A stretch of 64,000 nt of DNA from Actinoplanes campanulatus (lineage in GTDB: Bacteria > Actinomycetota > Actinomycetes > Mycobacteriales > Micromonosporaceae): assembly GCF_014647795.1 (NCBI RefSeq), contig NZ_BMPW01000018.1:1-64000 (forward strand), in the 5' to 3' direction. The notes under the pieces were generated by a model, which was not told the origin of the DNA, searched no databases, and saw only the letters and a list, made by a program, of their open reading frames with translations. Below, piece after piece: positions 48,422 through 57,974 of this stretch (positions within the stretch are counted from its first letter, which is position 1; every line of letters begins with the position of its first letter). Both the position numbers and the translations under genes were made by a program.

Positions 48422-48898
48422 TCAGGCGCAGCTGGCGAGGTCGAGCTTCTTGCCGGCGTCGGCCACCGAACCACCGGTCGAGCTGTCGTACAGGTAGTAC
48501 TTCTCGCTGCCGCCGGTGTTGGTCGCGCAGATCTTGTAGGTGCTCTCGTCGACCTTGACGTAGCCGAGCTTGGTCTTGTCCGACAGCGTGATGGTCGCCG
48601 CGGTGCCGCCGGTGGCCACGGCCGGCAGCTCCAGCTTGGTGGCGGTGCCGCTGTCCTCCTTCTTCGAGACCGGGAACTTGTTGTTGTTGTTGGTGTAGAA
48701 CTGCTCGACCGCGCTGATCGCGCCGCGCACGTCCGACTGAGCCGACTTGTCAGCGGCGCCCTGCCGGTAGTTCAGGTACACCGGCACGGCGATCGCGACC
48801 AGCACACCGATGATGACCACCACGACCAGGAGCTCGATCAGGGTGAAGCCCTCGTCGTTCTTCTTGCCGGCGCGGAGTCGGGCGATGATGTCCTGCAT
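48422..48898 (-). CDS. pilA: Type IV major pilin-like protein
   Basis: A 158-residue pilin with a short leader (MQDIIARLRAGKKNDEG) cleaved before Phe: the mature end FTLIELLVVVVIIGVLVAIAV has the conserved Glu5. The globular domain ends with a Cys pair (ICATNTGG and DLASCA) that may form the D-loop disulfide. Preceded by a GC-rich leader with hairpins (about 48900-49020) after pilC. Confidence 0.93.
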   Translation of the reverse strand: MQDIIARLRAGKKNDEGFTLIELLVVVVIIGVLVAIAVPVYLNYRQGAADKSAQSDVRGAISAVEQFYTNNNNKFPVSKKEDSGTATKLELPAVATGGTAATITLSDKTKLGYVKVDESTYKICATNTGGSEKYYLYDSSTGGSVADAGKKLDLASCA

Positions 48899-49020
48899 TA
48901 GGGGTGCCTCCATGGGCGTGGGGTGGTTGGGGAAGGGCCGGGCTCGGGCGCCCGGGAGGGTGTTGCTGTCGGCCGTCGGGAGTCGGCCGGGAGAACGGCG
49001 GTGGCGTCGTTGCCGGGCCG

Positions 49021-50250
49021 TCAGCCCTGGATGTTCTGGTAGATCGTGAACATCGGCAGGTAGAGGCAGATGACCATGCCGCCGACCACGGTGCCCATGA
49101 CGAGCACCATGATGGGTTCGATGGACGCGGTCAGGGACTCGGCCGCGGCGTCGACCTCGCGGTCGTAGAAATCGGCAACCTTGTCGAGCATCTGACTGAT
49201 CTGACCGCTCTCTTCACCGACCTCGATCATCTGAGTGACCATGGCCGGAAAGATCGGGTGATTCCGTAGTGCCGAAGACATCGGGTTGCCGTCCCGGACC
49301 GTCGCCTGGACGTCCTTCATCGCGGCGTTGATGACTTCGTTGCCGGTGGTCTCGCCGACCACCGTCAGTGCCTGCATGACCGGAACGCCGACGTTCAGGA
49401 GCAGGCCGAGGTTGCGGGAGAAGCGGCTCATGGCGAGCTTCTGGAGCAGCGGCCCGAAGACGGGCATCCGCACCTTGATCTTGTCGACCCTGAGGCGGAA
49501 CTCCTCGCTGGCGCGCATCCGGCGCTTGTAGAGGACGCTTCCACCGATCATCGAGCCCAGCACGAGAGGACCGATCCAGCCCATGTTGTGGCTGGTGGTG
49601 ACCAGGAACTGGGTGATCGCCGGCAGCTCGCCACCGAGGTTCTTGAACATCTCCTCGAAGATCGGGACGATGAAGATCAGTACGCCGGCGATCATGACGA
49701 AGGTGAATGCCAGCACGATCGCCGGATAGGTCAGCGCGCCCTTGATCTTGCCGCGGAGCGCGGTGTCCTTCTCCAGGCTCTCGGCGATCTGCTCGAGGGC
49801 CTGGTCGATCATGCCGCCCGTCTCACCGGCCCGGATCATGGCGATCATCAGGCGCGGGAAGACGCGGTCGTGTTTGGCCATCGACGCCGAGAGTCCGGCG
49901 CCTCCGGCCACGTCGGTGCTCACCTCGGCGATCGCCTTCTTCAGCGCCGGCGCGGAGGTCTGCTCCTCGAGGATCGCCAGCGACCGCAGCAGCGACATGC
50001 CGGACGCGGTCATCGTGGCGAACTGCCGTGCGAACACGGCGAGATCCTTCAGCTTGACGCCGCTGCCCAGGCCGGGGATCTTGATCTCCCTCTGGAGACC
50101 CTTGCCGGACTCGGTGACGCCGAGCGGCACGTCACCGCGCTGGCGCAGCATGTGGGTGGCGGCGGCCTCGTTGGGCGCCTCGATGGTGCCCTTGGCCTTC
50201 TTGCCGGTGGCATCGATCGCCTCGTACCGGAAAGTCTTGGTTGACGGCAT
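49021..50250 (-). CDS. pilC: Type IV pilus platform protein PilC
   Basis: A 409-residue polytopic protein of the GspF/PilC family, two repeats each with FARQFATMTASGMSLLRSL and FSRNLGLLLNVGVPVMQAL, plus three TM helices (about 170-190, 215-235, 375-400). It is the platform on which PilB and PilT act. Confidence 0.94.
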   Translation of the reverse strand: MPSTKTFRYEAIDATGKKAKGTIEAPNEAAATHMLRQRGDVPLGVTESGKGLQREIKIPGLGSGVKLKDLAVFARQFATMTASGMSLLRSLAILEEQTSAPALKKAIAEVSTDVAGGAGLSASMAKHDRVFPRLMIAMIRAGETGGMIDQALEQIAESLEKDTALRGKIKGALTYPAIVLAFTFVMIAGVLIFIVPIFEEMFKNLGGELPAITQFLVTTSHNMGWIGPLVLGSMIGGSVLYKRRMRASEEFRLRVDKIKVRMPVFGPLLQKLAMSRFSRNLGLLLNVGVPVMQALTVVGETTGNEVINAAMKDVQATVRDGNPMSSALRNHPIFPAMVTQMIEVGEESGQISQMLDKVADFYDREVDAAAESLTASIEPIMVLVMGTVVGGMVICLYLPMFTIYQNIQG

Positions 50251-50254
50251 CGGA

Positions 50255-51373
50255 TCACACCCGTCCCACGAGGCGCTTGAGTTCCTCGGCGGAATGGCAG
50301 ATCTCCAGCGCGGCCGGCAAGCTGACCAGGCCCTCCCGGACCTTCTCGGCCAGGTGCTGGTCGAAGGCGAGCATGCCCTCGCCGCCGCCGGCCTGCATGA
50401 AGGACGGGATCTGGTGCGTCTTGCCCTCCCGGATCAGGCTCCGGATGGCCGGCGTACAGGTCAGGATCTCGCAGATCACCTGGCGTCCCTTTCCGTCGGC
50501 GGTCGGCGCCAGTGCCTGCGTGACCACGCCCTGGAGGCTGGCCGCCAACTGGGCGCGGATCTGGAGCTGCTGGTGCGGGGGGAAGATGTCGATGACACGG
50601 TCGATGGTCTGGGTGGCGCTCTGCGTGTGCAGGGTCGCCATCACCAGGTGACCGGTCTCCGCGGCGGTCAGCGCCGTCGCGGTGGTCTCCAGGTCACGGA
50701 GCTCGCCGACCAGGATGATGTCGGGGTCCTGCCGCAGCGCGTGCTTGAGCGCGGTCGCGAAGGTGTCGGTGTCGGCGCCGACCTCCCGCTGGTTCACCAC
50801 ACACCGCTTGTGCGGGTGCAGGAACTCGATCGGGTCCTCGATCGTGATGATGTGGTCGGCCCGGGTGCGGTTGGCCAGGTCGAGCAGGGACGCCAGGGTG
50901 GTGGTCTTGCCGGAACCGGTCGGGCCGGTCACCAGGACGAGACCGCGGGGCAGATGGGCGAAGCGGGCCACCGACTCCGGCATGCCCAGCTCGTCCAGCG
51001 GCTTGATCTTGTGCGGGATGGCCCGGAAGACCGCGCCGTACGAGGCCCGCTGGCGGTACAGGTTGCCGCGGTACCGGGAGACGCCGACGATGCTGTGCGC
51101 GAAGTCCATCTCCTGCTCCCGCAGGAAGATCTCCCACTGCTCCGGGGTGACCGCGGCGCGGGCCAGCAGCTCGGTGTCGGAGGTGTTGAGCCTGCCGTAA
51201 CCGGGCACCGGCCGCAGCGAGCCGTTCACCCGCATCATCGGCGGGGAGCCGACGGTCAGGTGGAGGTCGGAGCCGTTCGCCTCGACCAGGGTGATGAGCA
51301 ACTGGTTCAGCACGTCCAGGTCGTTCGGGGAGGCGACGGCGCCGGGCCGTGCCTCGTGCTGGAGCGTGCTCAT
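50255..51373 (-). CDS. pilT: Type IV pilus retraction ATPase PilT
   Basis: A 372-residue hexameric ATPase: Walker A GPTGSGKTTT, Walker B IILVGELRD, HLVMATLHTQSA and the retraction signature AIRSLIREGK. Retractable pili are therefore expected. Starts 106 nt after pilB and 4 nt before pilC. Confidence 0.95.
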   Translation of the reverse strand: MSTLQHEARPGAVASPNDLDVLNQLLITLVEANGSDLHLTVGSPPMMRVNGSLRPVPGYGRLNTSDTELLARAAVTPEQWEIFLREQEMDFAHSIVGVSRYRGNLYRQRASYGAVFRAIPHKIKPLDELGMPESVARFAHLPRGLVLVTGPTGSGKTTTLASLLDLANRTRADHIITIEDPIEFLHPHKRCVVNQREVGADTDTFATALKHALRQDPDIILVGELRDLETTATALTAAETGHLVMATLHTQSATQTIDRVIDIFPPHQQLQIRAQLAASLQGVVTQALAPTADGKGRQVICEILTCTPAIRSLIREGKTHQIPSFMQAGGGEGMLAFDQHLAEKVREGLVSLPAALEICHSAEELKRLVGRV

Positions 51374-51479
51374 CTGTTCCCCCGGTCCCGCTCGGTGTTC
51401 CCGACGCTTGTTGATTCGGCACCGGGGGAGTCCGGTTTAGGAGCGCTCGGGTGCGGTGCGGGTACAGCCCTGCAACCGT

Positions 51480-53150
51480 TCAGACGGCCACCCGGGAGAT
51501 CTCGCGGATCGAGGTCAGGCCGCCCGCCGCCTTGGCCAGGCCGTCGGCGCGCAGGTCGTACATGCCCTGGGCCACGGCGACCTCGCGGATCTCGCCGGCC
51601 GCGGCCCGCCGGATGCACAGTGACTCGATCTCCGGGCTCACCGGCATCACCTCATGCACCGCGATCCGGCCCTTGTACCCGGTGTTCGCGCAGTTCCGGC
51701 AGCCTATTGGCCGGTACAGCACCTCCGGGTAGGCCAGATCCGCCAGCGGCCACTGGGCGCCGATGATCTCCTCCTCGGTCGGGGCGTACGGCTCCTTGCA
51801 CCAGTCGCAGATCCGCCGTGCCAGACGCTGGGCCAGCACGCAGTCGAGTGACGAGCCGACCAGGAACGGCTCGATGCCCATCTCGGTGAGCCGGGTGACC
51901 GCGCCCGGGGCGTCGTTGGTGTGCAGCGTGGAGAGCAGCAGGTGACCGGTGAGCGCGGCCTCGACGGCGATCTGCGCGGTGGCGCCGTCCCGGATCTCAC
52001 CGATCAGGACCACGTCCGGGTCGGTACGCAGGATCGCCGGCAGCACCGCCGCGAAGGTCAGCCCGGCCTTGGCGTTGACCTGTACCTGGTTGATGCCGCG
52101 CAGCCGGTACTCGACCGGGTCCTCGACCGTGATCACGTTGATCTCCGGCCGGCTGATCTTGCCGAGGGTGGCGTACAGGGTGGTCGACTTGCCGGAGCCG
52201 GTCGGGCCGGTGACCAGCACCATCCCGTGCGGCTTGCTGAACGACGCGGAGAAACGCTCCAGGTTGTGCTGGGTGAAGCCGAGCTTCGCCAGGTCCAGGT
52301 CGATGCCGCCGCCGGTGTCCAGGACCCGGAGCACGATCTTCTCGCCCCAGACCGTGGGCAGCGTGGCGGTACGCAGGTCGACCGTACGGTCCCGGATCAG
52401 GGCGGTGATCCGGCCGTTCTGTGGGATCCGCTTCTCGGTGATGTCGACCCCGGACATGATCTTGATGCGGGAGATCAGGGCCGACATCACGCCGCGGGGC
52501 ACGATGTCCACCTCGTGCAGCACGCCGTCGATCCGGTAGCGGACCCGCATGTCGTCCTCGGTCGGCTCCAGGTGCAGGTCGGAGGCGCGGTTCATGACGG
52601 CCTGCTCGATCAGGCTGTTCACGTACCGGACGATCGGGGCGTCGTCGGTGCTGGTGGCCTGGGCCGCCATGCCGGCCTGGTCGTCCTGCCCCTCGTCGGC
52701 CAGGTCGGCCAGGTCGGCGCCCTCACGCTGGAGCCGCTCGATGTACCGGCGGACCTCGCTGCGCGCCACCACCACCGGGCGGATGGTCATGCCGGTGGAG
52801 GCCCGTACGTCGTCCAGCGCCACCACGTCGGCCGGGTCGGTGACGCCGACGACCAGCTCGTTGTTGTTGATCGCCAGGCCGAGCACCCGGTGCCGGAGCA
52901 CCACCGGCAGCGGGATCCGCTTCAGCGCGGCCGGCTCCGGGGTGAACCCGACCAGGTCCAGCGTCTTGATCCCGAACGCCGCGGCGGCCGCCTCGGTGAG
53001 CTGCTCCTCGGTGACCACCTGGTCGTTGATCAGCACCGCGCGCACCGACCGGCCGCTGCGCTGGGCCTCCGCCGCGGCACGGTCGACCGCGGCGGGGTCC
53101 ACGCCGATCTGTTTCAGGGCGTCGAGCAGCGGGCGGAAGGTCTGATCCAT
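51480..53150 (-). CDS. pilB: Type IV pilus extension ATPase PilB
   Basis: A 556-residue ATPase: N-terminal GspE-N domain, Walker A GPTGSGKSTT, Asp box DPVEYRLRGINQ, Walker B VVLIGEIRD, and a tetracysteine zinc site (CDWC...CRNC). First gene of the nine-gene pilus run, all on the minus strand. ATG 53150 lies 30 nt from the AraC-type gene's stop. Confidence 0.95.
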   Translation of the reverse strand: MDQTFRPLLDALKQIGVDPAAVDRAAAEAQRSGRSVRAVLINDQVVTEEQLTEAAAAAFGIKTLDLVGFTPEPAALKRIPLPVVLRHRVLGLAINNNELVVGVTDPADVVALDDVRASTGMTIRPVVVARSEVRRYIERLQREGADLADLADEGQDDQAGMAAQATSTDDAPIVRYVNSLIEQAVMNRASDLHLEPTEDDMRVRYRIDGVLHEVDIVPRGVMSALISRIKIMSGVDITEKRIPQNGRITALIRDRTVDLRTATLPTVWGEKIVLRVLDTGGGIDLDLAKLGFTQHNLERFSASFSKPHGMVLVTGPTGSGKSTTLYATLGKISRPEINVITVEDPVEYRLRGINQVQVNAKAGLTFAAVLPAILRTDPDVVLIGEIRDGATAQIAVEAALTGHLLLSTLHTNDAPGAVTRLTEMGIEPFLVGSSLDCVLAQRLARRICDWCKEPYAPTEEEIIGAQWPLADLAYPEVLYRPIGCRNCANTGYKGRIAVHEVMPVSPEIESLCIRRAAAGEIREVAVAQGMYDLRADGLAKAAGGLTSIREISRVAV

Positions 53151-53180
53151 GCGTACCTCGGAGGCGGAGGGAAAGAGTGC

Positions 53181-54197
53181 TCATTGCCCCATCGGAAGGT
53201 TTCGCCCGGAACTGAGGGCGCGAAGATCAGGCCGGAAGGTCCGCCGGTACGCCGACGGCGCCACCCCGATCGTGGCGTGCATGTGCTGCCGCAGCGCGGT
53301 GGCGCTGCCCAGCCCGGCCCGGCGGGCCACCGACTCCACCGCCAGATCGGTCGACTCCAGCAGGATGCGGGCGTGCTCGACCCGCTGACGGAGCAGCCAC
53401 TGCCGCGGGCTGAGCCCGGTCTCGTCACGGAACCGGCGGGTGAACGTCCGTACGCTCATCCGGGCGTGCCCGGCCATCTCCTCCAGGGTGACTGGATCGG
53501 CCAGCCGGTCCAGCACCCAGGCCCGGGTCGGCTCGGTGCCCGAACCGTGCGCGTCCGGTACCGGCCGCTCGATGAACTGCGCCTGACCGCCGTCCCGCCA
53601 GGGTGGCACCACGCAGCGGCGGGCCGTCCGGTTGGCCACCGCGGCGCCGTGGTCGCTGCGGACGATGTGCAGGCACAGGTCCACCCCGGCGCCCACCCCG
53701 GCCGAGGTGAGCACGTCCCCGTCGTCGACGAAGAGCACGTCGAAGTCCCATCGCACCCGCGGGTACAGCCCGCCGATCCGCTCGGCCCAGGCCCAGTGGG
53801 TGGCGGCCGGGCGGCCGTCCAGCAGGCCGGCGGCGGCAAGCACCGACGCCCCGGTGCAGATGGAGACGATCCGGGCGCCCCGGGCCGCGGCGGCGACCAG
53901 CGCCTCCCGCACCTCGTCCGGCAGGGTTCCGTCGGTCACCGGGCCGCCCTTGTGGATCCCCGGGACGATCACCGTGTCGGCCTCCGCGAGCTGCTCCAGG
54001 CCGTACTCCGGGATCAGGGTGAAACCGGACTCGGCGATCACCGGGGCCGGACCGCAGACCCGGACCCGGTACAGCCGGTTCTCGTCGTCGTCGCGCGCCG
54101 ACAGGAAGACCTGCGTGGGCGTGCCCAGGTCGAAGGGGACCAGGCCTTCCAGTACGAGGATCGCGATGAGATGCTTCATGGCCTGATTCTTGCGCAT
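53181..54197 (-). CDS. GlxA-family AraC/XylS regulator with DJ-1/PfpI domain
   Basis: A 338-residue regulator: N-terminal class I amidotransferase-like domain with nucleophile region SICTGASVLAAAGLLDGRPAATHW, and two C-terminal AraC-type HTH motifs (LEEMAGHARMSVRTFTRRFRDETG, SVARRAGLGSATALRQH). ATG 54197 is chosen because GGAG is 7 nt upstream; ATG 54179 lacks one. It is divergent with a 53-nt gap from an MFS gene, so it probably controls it. Inducer unknown. Confidence 0.9.
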   Translation of the reverse strand: MRKNQAMKHLIAILVLEGLVPFDLGTPTQVFLSARDDDENRLYRVRVCGPAPVIAESGFTLIPEYGLEQLAEADTVIVPGIHKGGPVTDGTLPDEVREALVAAAARGARIVSICTGASVLAAAGLLDGRPAATHWAWAERIGGLYPRVRWDFDVLFVDDGDVLTSAGVGAGVDLCLHIVRSDHGAAVANRTARRCVVPPWRDGGQAQFIERPVPDAHGSGTEPTRAWVLDRLADPVTLEEMAGHARMSVRTFTRRFRDETGLSPRQWLLRQRVEHARILLESTDLAVESVARRAGLGSATALRQHMHATIGVAPSAYRRTFRPDLRALSSGRNLPMGQ

Positions 54198-54250
54198 GAT
54201 GGCTCTCCGGCCACTCGTTTGTGACCTGTCCACACAGCAGGATCGATGTC

Positions 54251-55516
54251 GTGAGACGTATTCATCCCGCCTGGTCCGTCGCAGCGGTGACCTTCGTGGC
54301 ACTGCTCGGCGCGGCCGGTTTCCGCGCCACCCCGTCCGTCATGCTCCAGCCGCTGCACGAGGAGTTCGGCTGGTCGCTCGGCACCATCTCGGCCGCCGTC
54401 TCGGTGAACCTGCTGCTCTACGGCCTGACCGCGCCGTTCGCCGCGGCCCTGATGAACCGGTTCGGCGTCCGCCGGGTCGCGATGACCGCGCTGCTGCTGG
54501 TCTCCGCGGGCTCCGGCCTGACCCTGTGGATGACCCAGAGCTGGCAGCTGGTGCTCTGCTGGGGCGTGCTGGTCGGCCTCGGCACCGGCTCGCTCGCCCT
54601 CGGCTTCGTCGCCACCATCACCGGGCGCTGGTTCGTCCGGCACCGCGGTCTGGTCACCGGCGTGCTCACCGCGGCCGGCGCGACCGGCAACCTGATCTTC
54701 TTGCCGGTGCTGTCCCGGATCGTCGAGTCGGACGGCTGGCGTACGGCGGCGGTCACCGTGTCGATCGCGGCGCTCGCCGTCGTACCCCTGCTCGGTTGGA
54801 GGCTGCGGGACCACCCGGCGGAGGTGGGCGTCCCGGCGCTCGGGGCCACCGAGATCGAGGCGCCGGTGAAACCGGCCGGAGGGGCCGCGGGGAACGCGTT
54901 GCGGGCCCTCCGCGACGCTGCCCGGACCAGGGCGTTCTGGCTGCTCGCGGGCGGGTTCGCGATCTGTGGGGCGACCACCAACGGACTGGTCGGCACGCAC
55001 TTCATCCCGGCCGCGCACGACCACGGGATGCCGCAGACCACCGCCGCGACGCTGCTCGCGCTGGTCGGCGTCTTCGACGTGGTGGGGACCATCGCGTCCG
55101 GCTGGCTGACCGACCGGGTGGACAGCCGGATCCTGCTGTGCGCCTACTACGCGCTGCGCGGGCTGTCCCTGCTGGTGCTGCCGTCGCTGTTCGCGGCCAC
55201 CGCGCACCCCAGCATGCTGATCTTCGTCCTCTTCTACGGGCTGGACTGGGTGGCCACCGTGCCGCCGACCGTGACGCTCTGCCGGGAGTACTTCGGCGCG
55301 GCCGGGCCGATCGTCTTCGGCTGGGTCTTCGCCTCGCACCAGTTCGGCGCGGCGGCCGCCGCCACCGCGGCCGGGCTGGCCCGCGACCGGTTCGGCGACT
55401 ACACGATGGCCTGGTACGTGGCCGGTGGCCTGGCGATCCTCGGCGCGGTCCTGAGCCTGATGCTCTACGCCGGGAAGCGGCTTCCCGTCATCGAGGAACT
55501 CCGCGTCCCGGCGTGA
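54251..55516 (+). CDS. MFS transporter
   Basis: A 421-residue protein with 12 membrane segments, the MFS fold. Loop motifs include MNRFGVRRVAM (between TM2-3) and LTDRVDSRIL (after TM8). A substrate cannot be assigned; similar proteins are monocarboxylate or drug exporters. GTG 54251. It is divergent from the AraC-type regulator, and 46 nt upstream of the NB-ARC/TPR gene on the same strand. Confidence 0.88.
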   Translation: MRRIHPAWSVAAVTFVALLGAAGFRATPSVMLQPLHEEFGWSLGTISAAVSVNLLLYGLTAPFAAALMNRFGVRRVAMTALLLVSAGSGLTLWMTQSWQLVLCWGVLVGLGTGSLALGFVATITGRWFVRHRGLVTGVLTAAGATGNLIFLPVLSRIVESDGWRTAAVTVSIAALAVVPLLGWRLRDHPAEVGVPALGATEIEAPVKPAGGAAGNALRALRDAARTRAFWLLAGGFAICGATTNGLVGTHFIPAAHDHGMPQTTAATLLALVGVFDVVGTIASGWLTDRVDSRILLCAYYALRGLSLLVLPSLFAATAHPSMLIFVLFYGLDWVATVPPTVTLCREYFGAAGPIVFGWVFASHQFGAAAAATAAGLARDRFGDYTMAWYVAGGLAILGAVLSLMLYAGKRLPVIEELRVPA

Positions 55517-55562
55517 CCGGGCATCCTTTTCTGTGGCGAGGGATCCACGTACGGTAATCGGC

Positions 55563-57974
55563 ATGCCGAACCGGGGTGGTCTGCCGCCGCGCAATCCTCG
55601 CTTCGTGGGCCGCGATGACCTGCTGACCCGGGTCCGCGGCCTGCTCGGCGACGGTCCGGTGGTGCTGCTGCCGAGTCCGGAGCAGGAACTCGGCGGCACC
55701 GGGCGCACCCAGCTCGCCATCGAGTACGCCCACCGCCACGCCGACGCGTACGACCTCATCTGGTGGATTCCGGCCGAGCAGACCGCCGGGACACGGGCGT
55801 CACTGGCCGGGCTGGCCCAGCGGCTCGGGGTGCCGGAGGCTCGTGACCTCAACCGGACACTCGGCGCGGTGCGTGACGCGCTCAGCCGGGGCGAGCCGTA
55901 CCGGAACTGGCTGATCGTCTTCGAGAACGCCAACCGGCCCGAGGACATCACGCCGTACCTGCCCAGCGGCGCCGGGCACGTGCTGGTGACCAGCCGCGAC
56001 CCACGGTGGACGGCCGAGGTGGCGCAGGCCCTCCCGGTGCCGGTGTTCTCCCGGGCGGACAGCGTGGACCTGCTGCGGTCGCGGGGGCCGGAGTTGTCCG
56101 CGGCCGACGCCGACCGGATCGCCGACCGCCTCGACGACGTGCCGATGGCCCTCGACCTGGCGGCCGCCGTCCGGGACGCCACCGGCCGGAGCGCCGCCGC
56201 CTACCTGTCCGACTTTGATCGCCGCGCCGCCGAAGCCACCCCGATCCGGGTGGCCTGGGGGCTGGCCGCCGAGGCGCTCGGCGCCGGTGTCCCGGGCGAC
56301 CGGATGCTGCTGGAGCTGTGCACCTTCCTGGCCAGCGCGCCGATCTCCTGGCGGCTGCTGTGGGCGGCCCGCACCCTGCCGCTGGAGCCGGAGCTGGCCG
56401 GCATCGTCCGGGTGGAGCGCCGGCTGCGAGCCGCGATGCGCCGGATCAGCCGGTACGGCCTGGCCGAGCTCGACCCGGCCGGGGAGCGGCTCACCGTGCA
56501 CCCGCTGATCCGGGGCATGTTCGGCCAGGAGCTCAGCCCGGAGCGGCACGAGGCGCTCCAGCGTACGGTCCGGGGCATGCTGGCGGCCGCCGATCCGGGC
56601 GACCCCGACGACCCGGCCGGCTGGTACCGGTACGCCGAGCTGGCCCCGCACCTGATCCAGTCCGACCTGCTCGGCGGCGACGCCGAGGAGGTCCGCCAGC
56701 TGGTGGTCAACTGCGTCCGGTACCACTTCGCCCGCGGCGACTACGACTCCAGCCGGGATCTGGCCGGCTCGGCCGCGGCCCGCTGGCGCGACGCGCTGGG
56801 CGAATCCGCCGAGCAGACCCTGTTGGCCTCGTTCCACCTGGCCAACGCGCTGCGGGCGGTCGGGCGCACGGCCGACGCGCGGAACCTGAACCTGCAAACC
56901 CTGCGCACCCAGCGGGAGGTGGCCGGCGCCGACGACGAGGCCACCCTGACCACCGCCAACAGCGTCGGCGGCGACCTGCGGATCCAGGGCCACTTCGGGC
57001 AGGCCCGGCAGCTGGACGCGGACAATCTGGTCCGCTACCGCCGGCTGTTCGGCGAGGGCTACCCGACCGCGCTGCGCTGCGCCAACAACCTCGCCGCCGA
57101 CCTGCGGCTGCTCGGCGACTTCCGGGGCGCCCGGGTGCTGGACGAGCAGGTGCTGCGGCACCGGCAGGCGATCTTCGTGGACGGCCATCCGGAGATCGTG
57201 GCGACCCGGGCCGGGCTGGCCTTCGACCTGTTCGGCCTCGGCGACTACGCGGGCGCCGCCGAGGTGCTGGCCGCCCGTGGCGCGGACCTGCCGGAGGACC
57301 ACATCTTCGCGCTGTGGGCCGGCCGGGCCGCCGCGATGGTCGCCCGCCGCCGCGGCGACCCGTCGGCCCGCGCCCTGGCCGAGGCCAACCTGCGGGTCTG
57401 CCGGCAGCGGTTCGGTGAGCTGAGCGTCGACACCCTGGCCGCCGCCGTGTCGGCGGCACACTGCGCCCGCGCGGACGGCGACCTCGATCATGCCCACGAG
57501 CTGCTGGAACGCGCCGTCACCCGATATCACGCCGTGCTCGGCGACGAACATCCGTTCACGCTCGCCGCGTCGGCCGGGCTGGCCGGGATGATCCGGGCCG
57601 CGGGCCGGCACGCCGAGGCGCGGACCATCGGCGAGGAGGTTCTCGGCGGGCTGCGGCGCAGCGTCGGGGCCGATCATCCGTTCGCGCTGGGCTGCGCGAA
57701 CGGGCTGGCCGCCGATCTCGCCGCGGTGGGCCGGGCGCAGCAGGCCCGGGAACTGGCCGCCGACACGCTGCGCCGCTCCCGGGCGGTCCGCGGGCCGGAT
57801 CATCCGGACACCGTGGCCTGCTCGTGGAACCTGGCGCTCACCGGCGGCGACGACGCGGCTCGGCAGCAGGCGCTCGACGCGTTCACCAAGGCGTACGGCG
57901 ACGGCCACCCGGTGTTCCGGGTGACCGCCGCCGGTCATGCCGTGGAGACGGAGATCGATCTGCCGCCGCTATAG
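55563..57974 (+). CDS. FxSxx-COOH system NB-ARC/TPR protein (FxsT-like), degenerate P-loop
   Basis: An 803-residue cytoplasmic protein: N-terminal NB-ARC/STAND-like NTPase (FVGRDDLLTRVRGLL, then WWIPAEQ, the SRDPRW sensor and a winged-helix) and about ten C-terminal TPRs (residues about 400-790; repeats such as NLAADLRLLGDFRGAR). This layout is that of the TPR proteins linked with FxSxx-COOH peptide loci. The P-loop reads LGGTGRTQLA, with Arg in place of the nucleotide-binding Lys, and the Walker B-like motif is VFEN rather than VFDN. So it may bind but not hydrolyse ATP. The peptide gene lies about 3.2 kb away. Confidence 0.8.
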   Translation: MPNRGGLPPRNPRFVGRDDLLTRVRGLLGDGPVVLLPSPEQELGGTGRTQLAIEYAHRHADAYDLIWWIPAEQTAGTRASLAGLAQRLGVPEARDLNRTLGAVRDALSRGEPYRNWLIVFENANRPEDITPYLPSGAGHVLVTSRDPRWTAEVAQALPVPVFSRADSVDLLRSRGPELSAADADRIADRLDDVPMALDLAAAVRDATGRSAAAYLSDFDRRAAEATPIRVAWGLAAEALGAGVPGDRMLLELCTFLASAPISWRLLWAARTLPLEPELAGIVRVERRLRAAMRRISRYGLAELDPAGERLTVHPLIRGMFGQELSPERHEALQRTVRGMLAAADPGDPDDPAGWYRYAELAPHLIQSDLLGGDAEEVRQLVVNCVRYHFARGDYDSSRDLAGSAAARWRDALGESAEQTLLASFHLANALRAVGRTADARNLNLQTLRTQREVAGADDEATLTTANSVGGDLRIQGHFGQARQLDADNLVRYRRLFGEGYPTALRCANNLAADLRLLGDFRGARVLDEQVLRHRQAIFVDGHPEIVATRAGLAFDLFGLGDYAGAAEVLAARGADLPEDHIFALWAGRAAAMVARRRGDPSARALAEANLRVCRQRFGELSVDTLAAAVSAAHCARADGDLDHAHELLERAVTRYHAVLGDEHPFTLAASAGLAGMIRAAGRHAEARTIGEEVLGGLRRSVGADHPFALGCANGLAADLAAVGRAQQARELAADTLRRSRAVRGPDHPDTVACSWNLALTGGDDAARQQALDAFTKAYGDGHPVFRVTAAGHAVETEIDLPPL

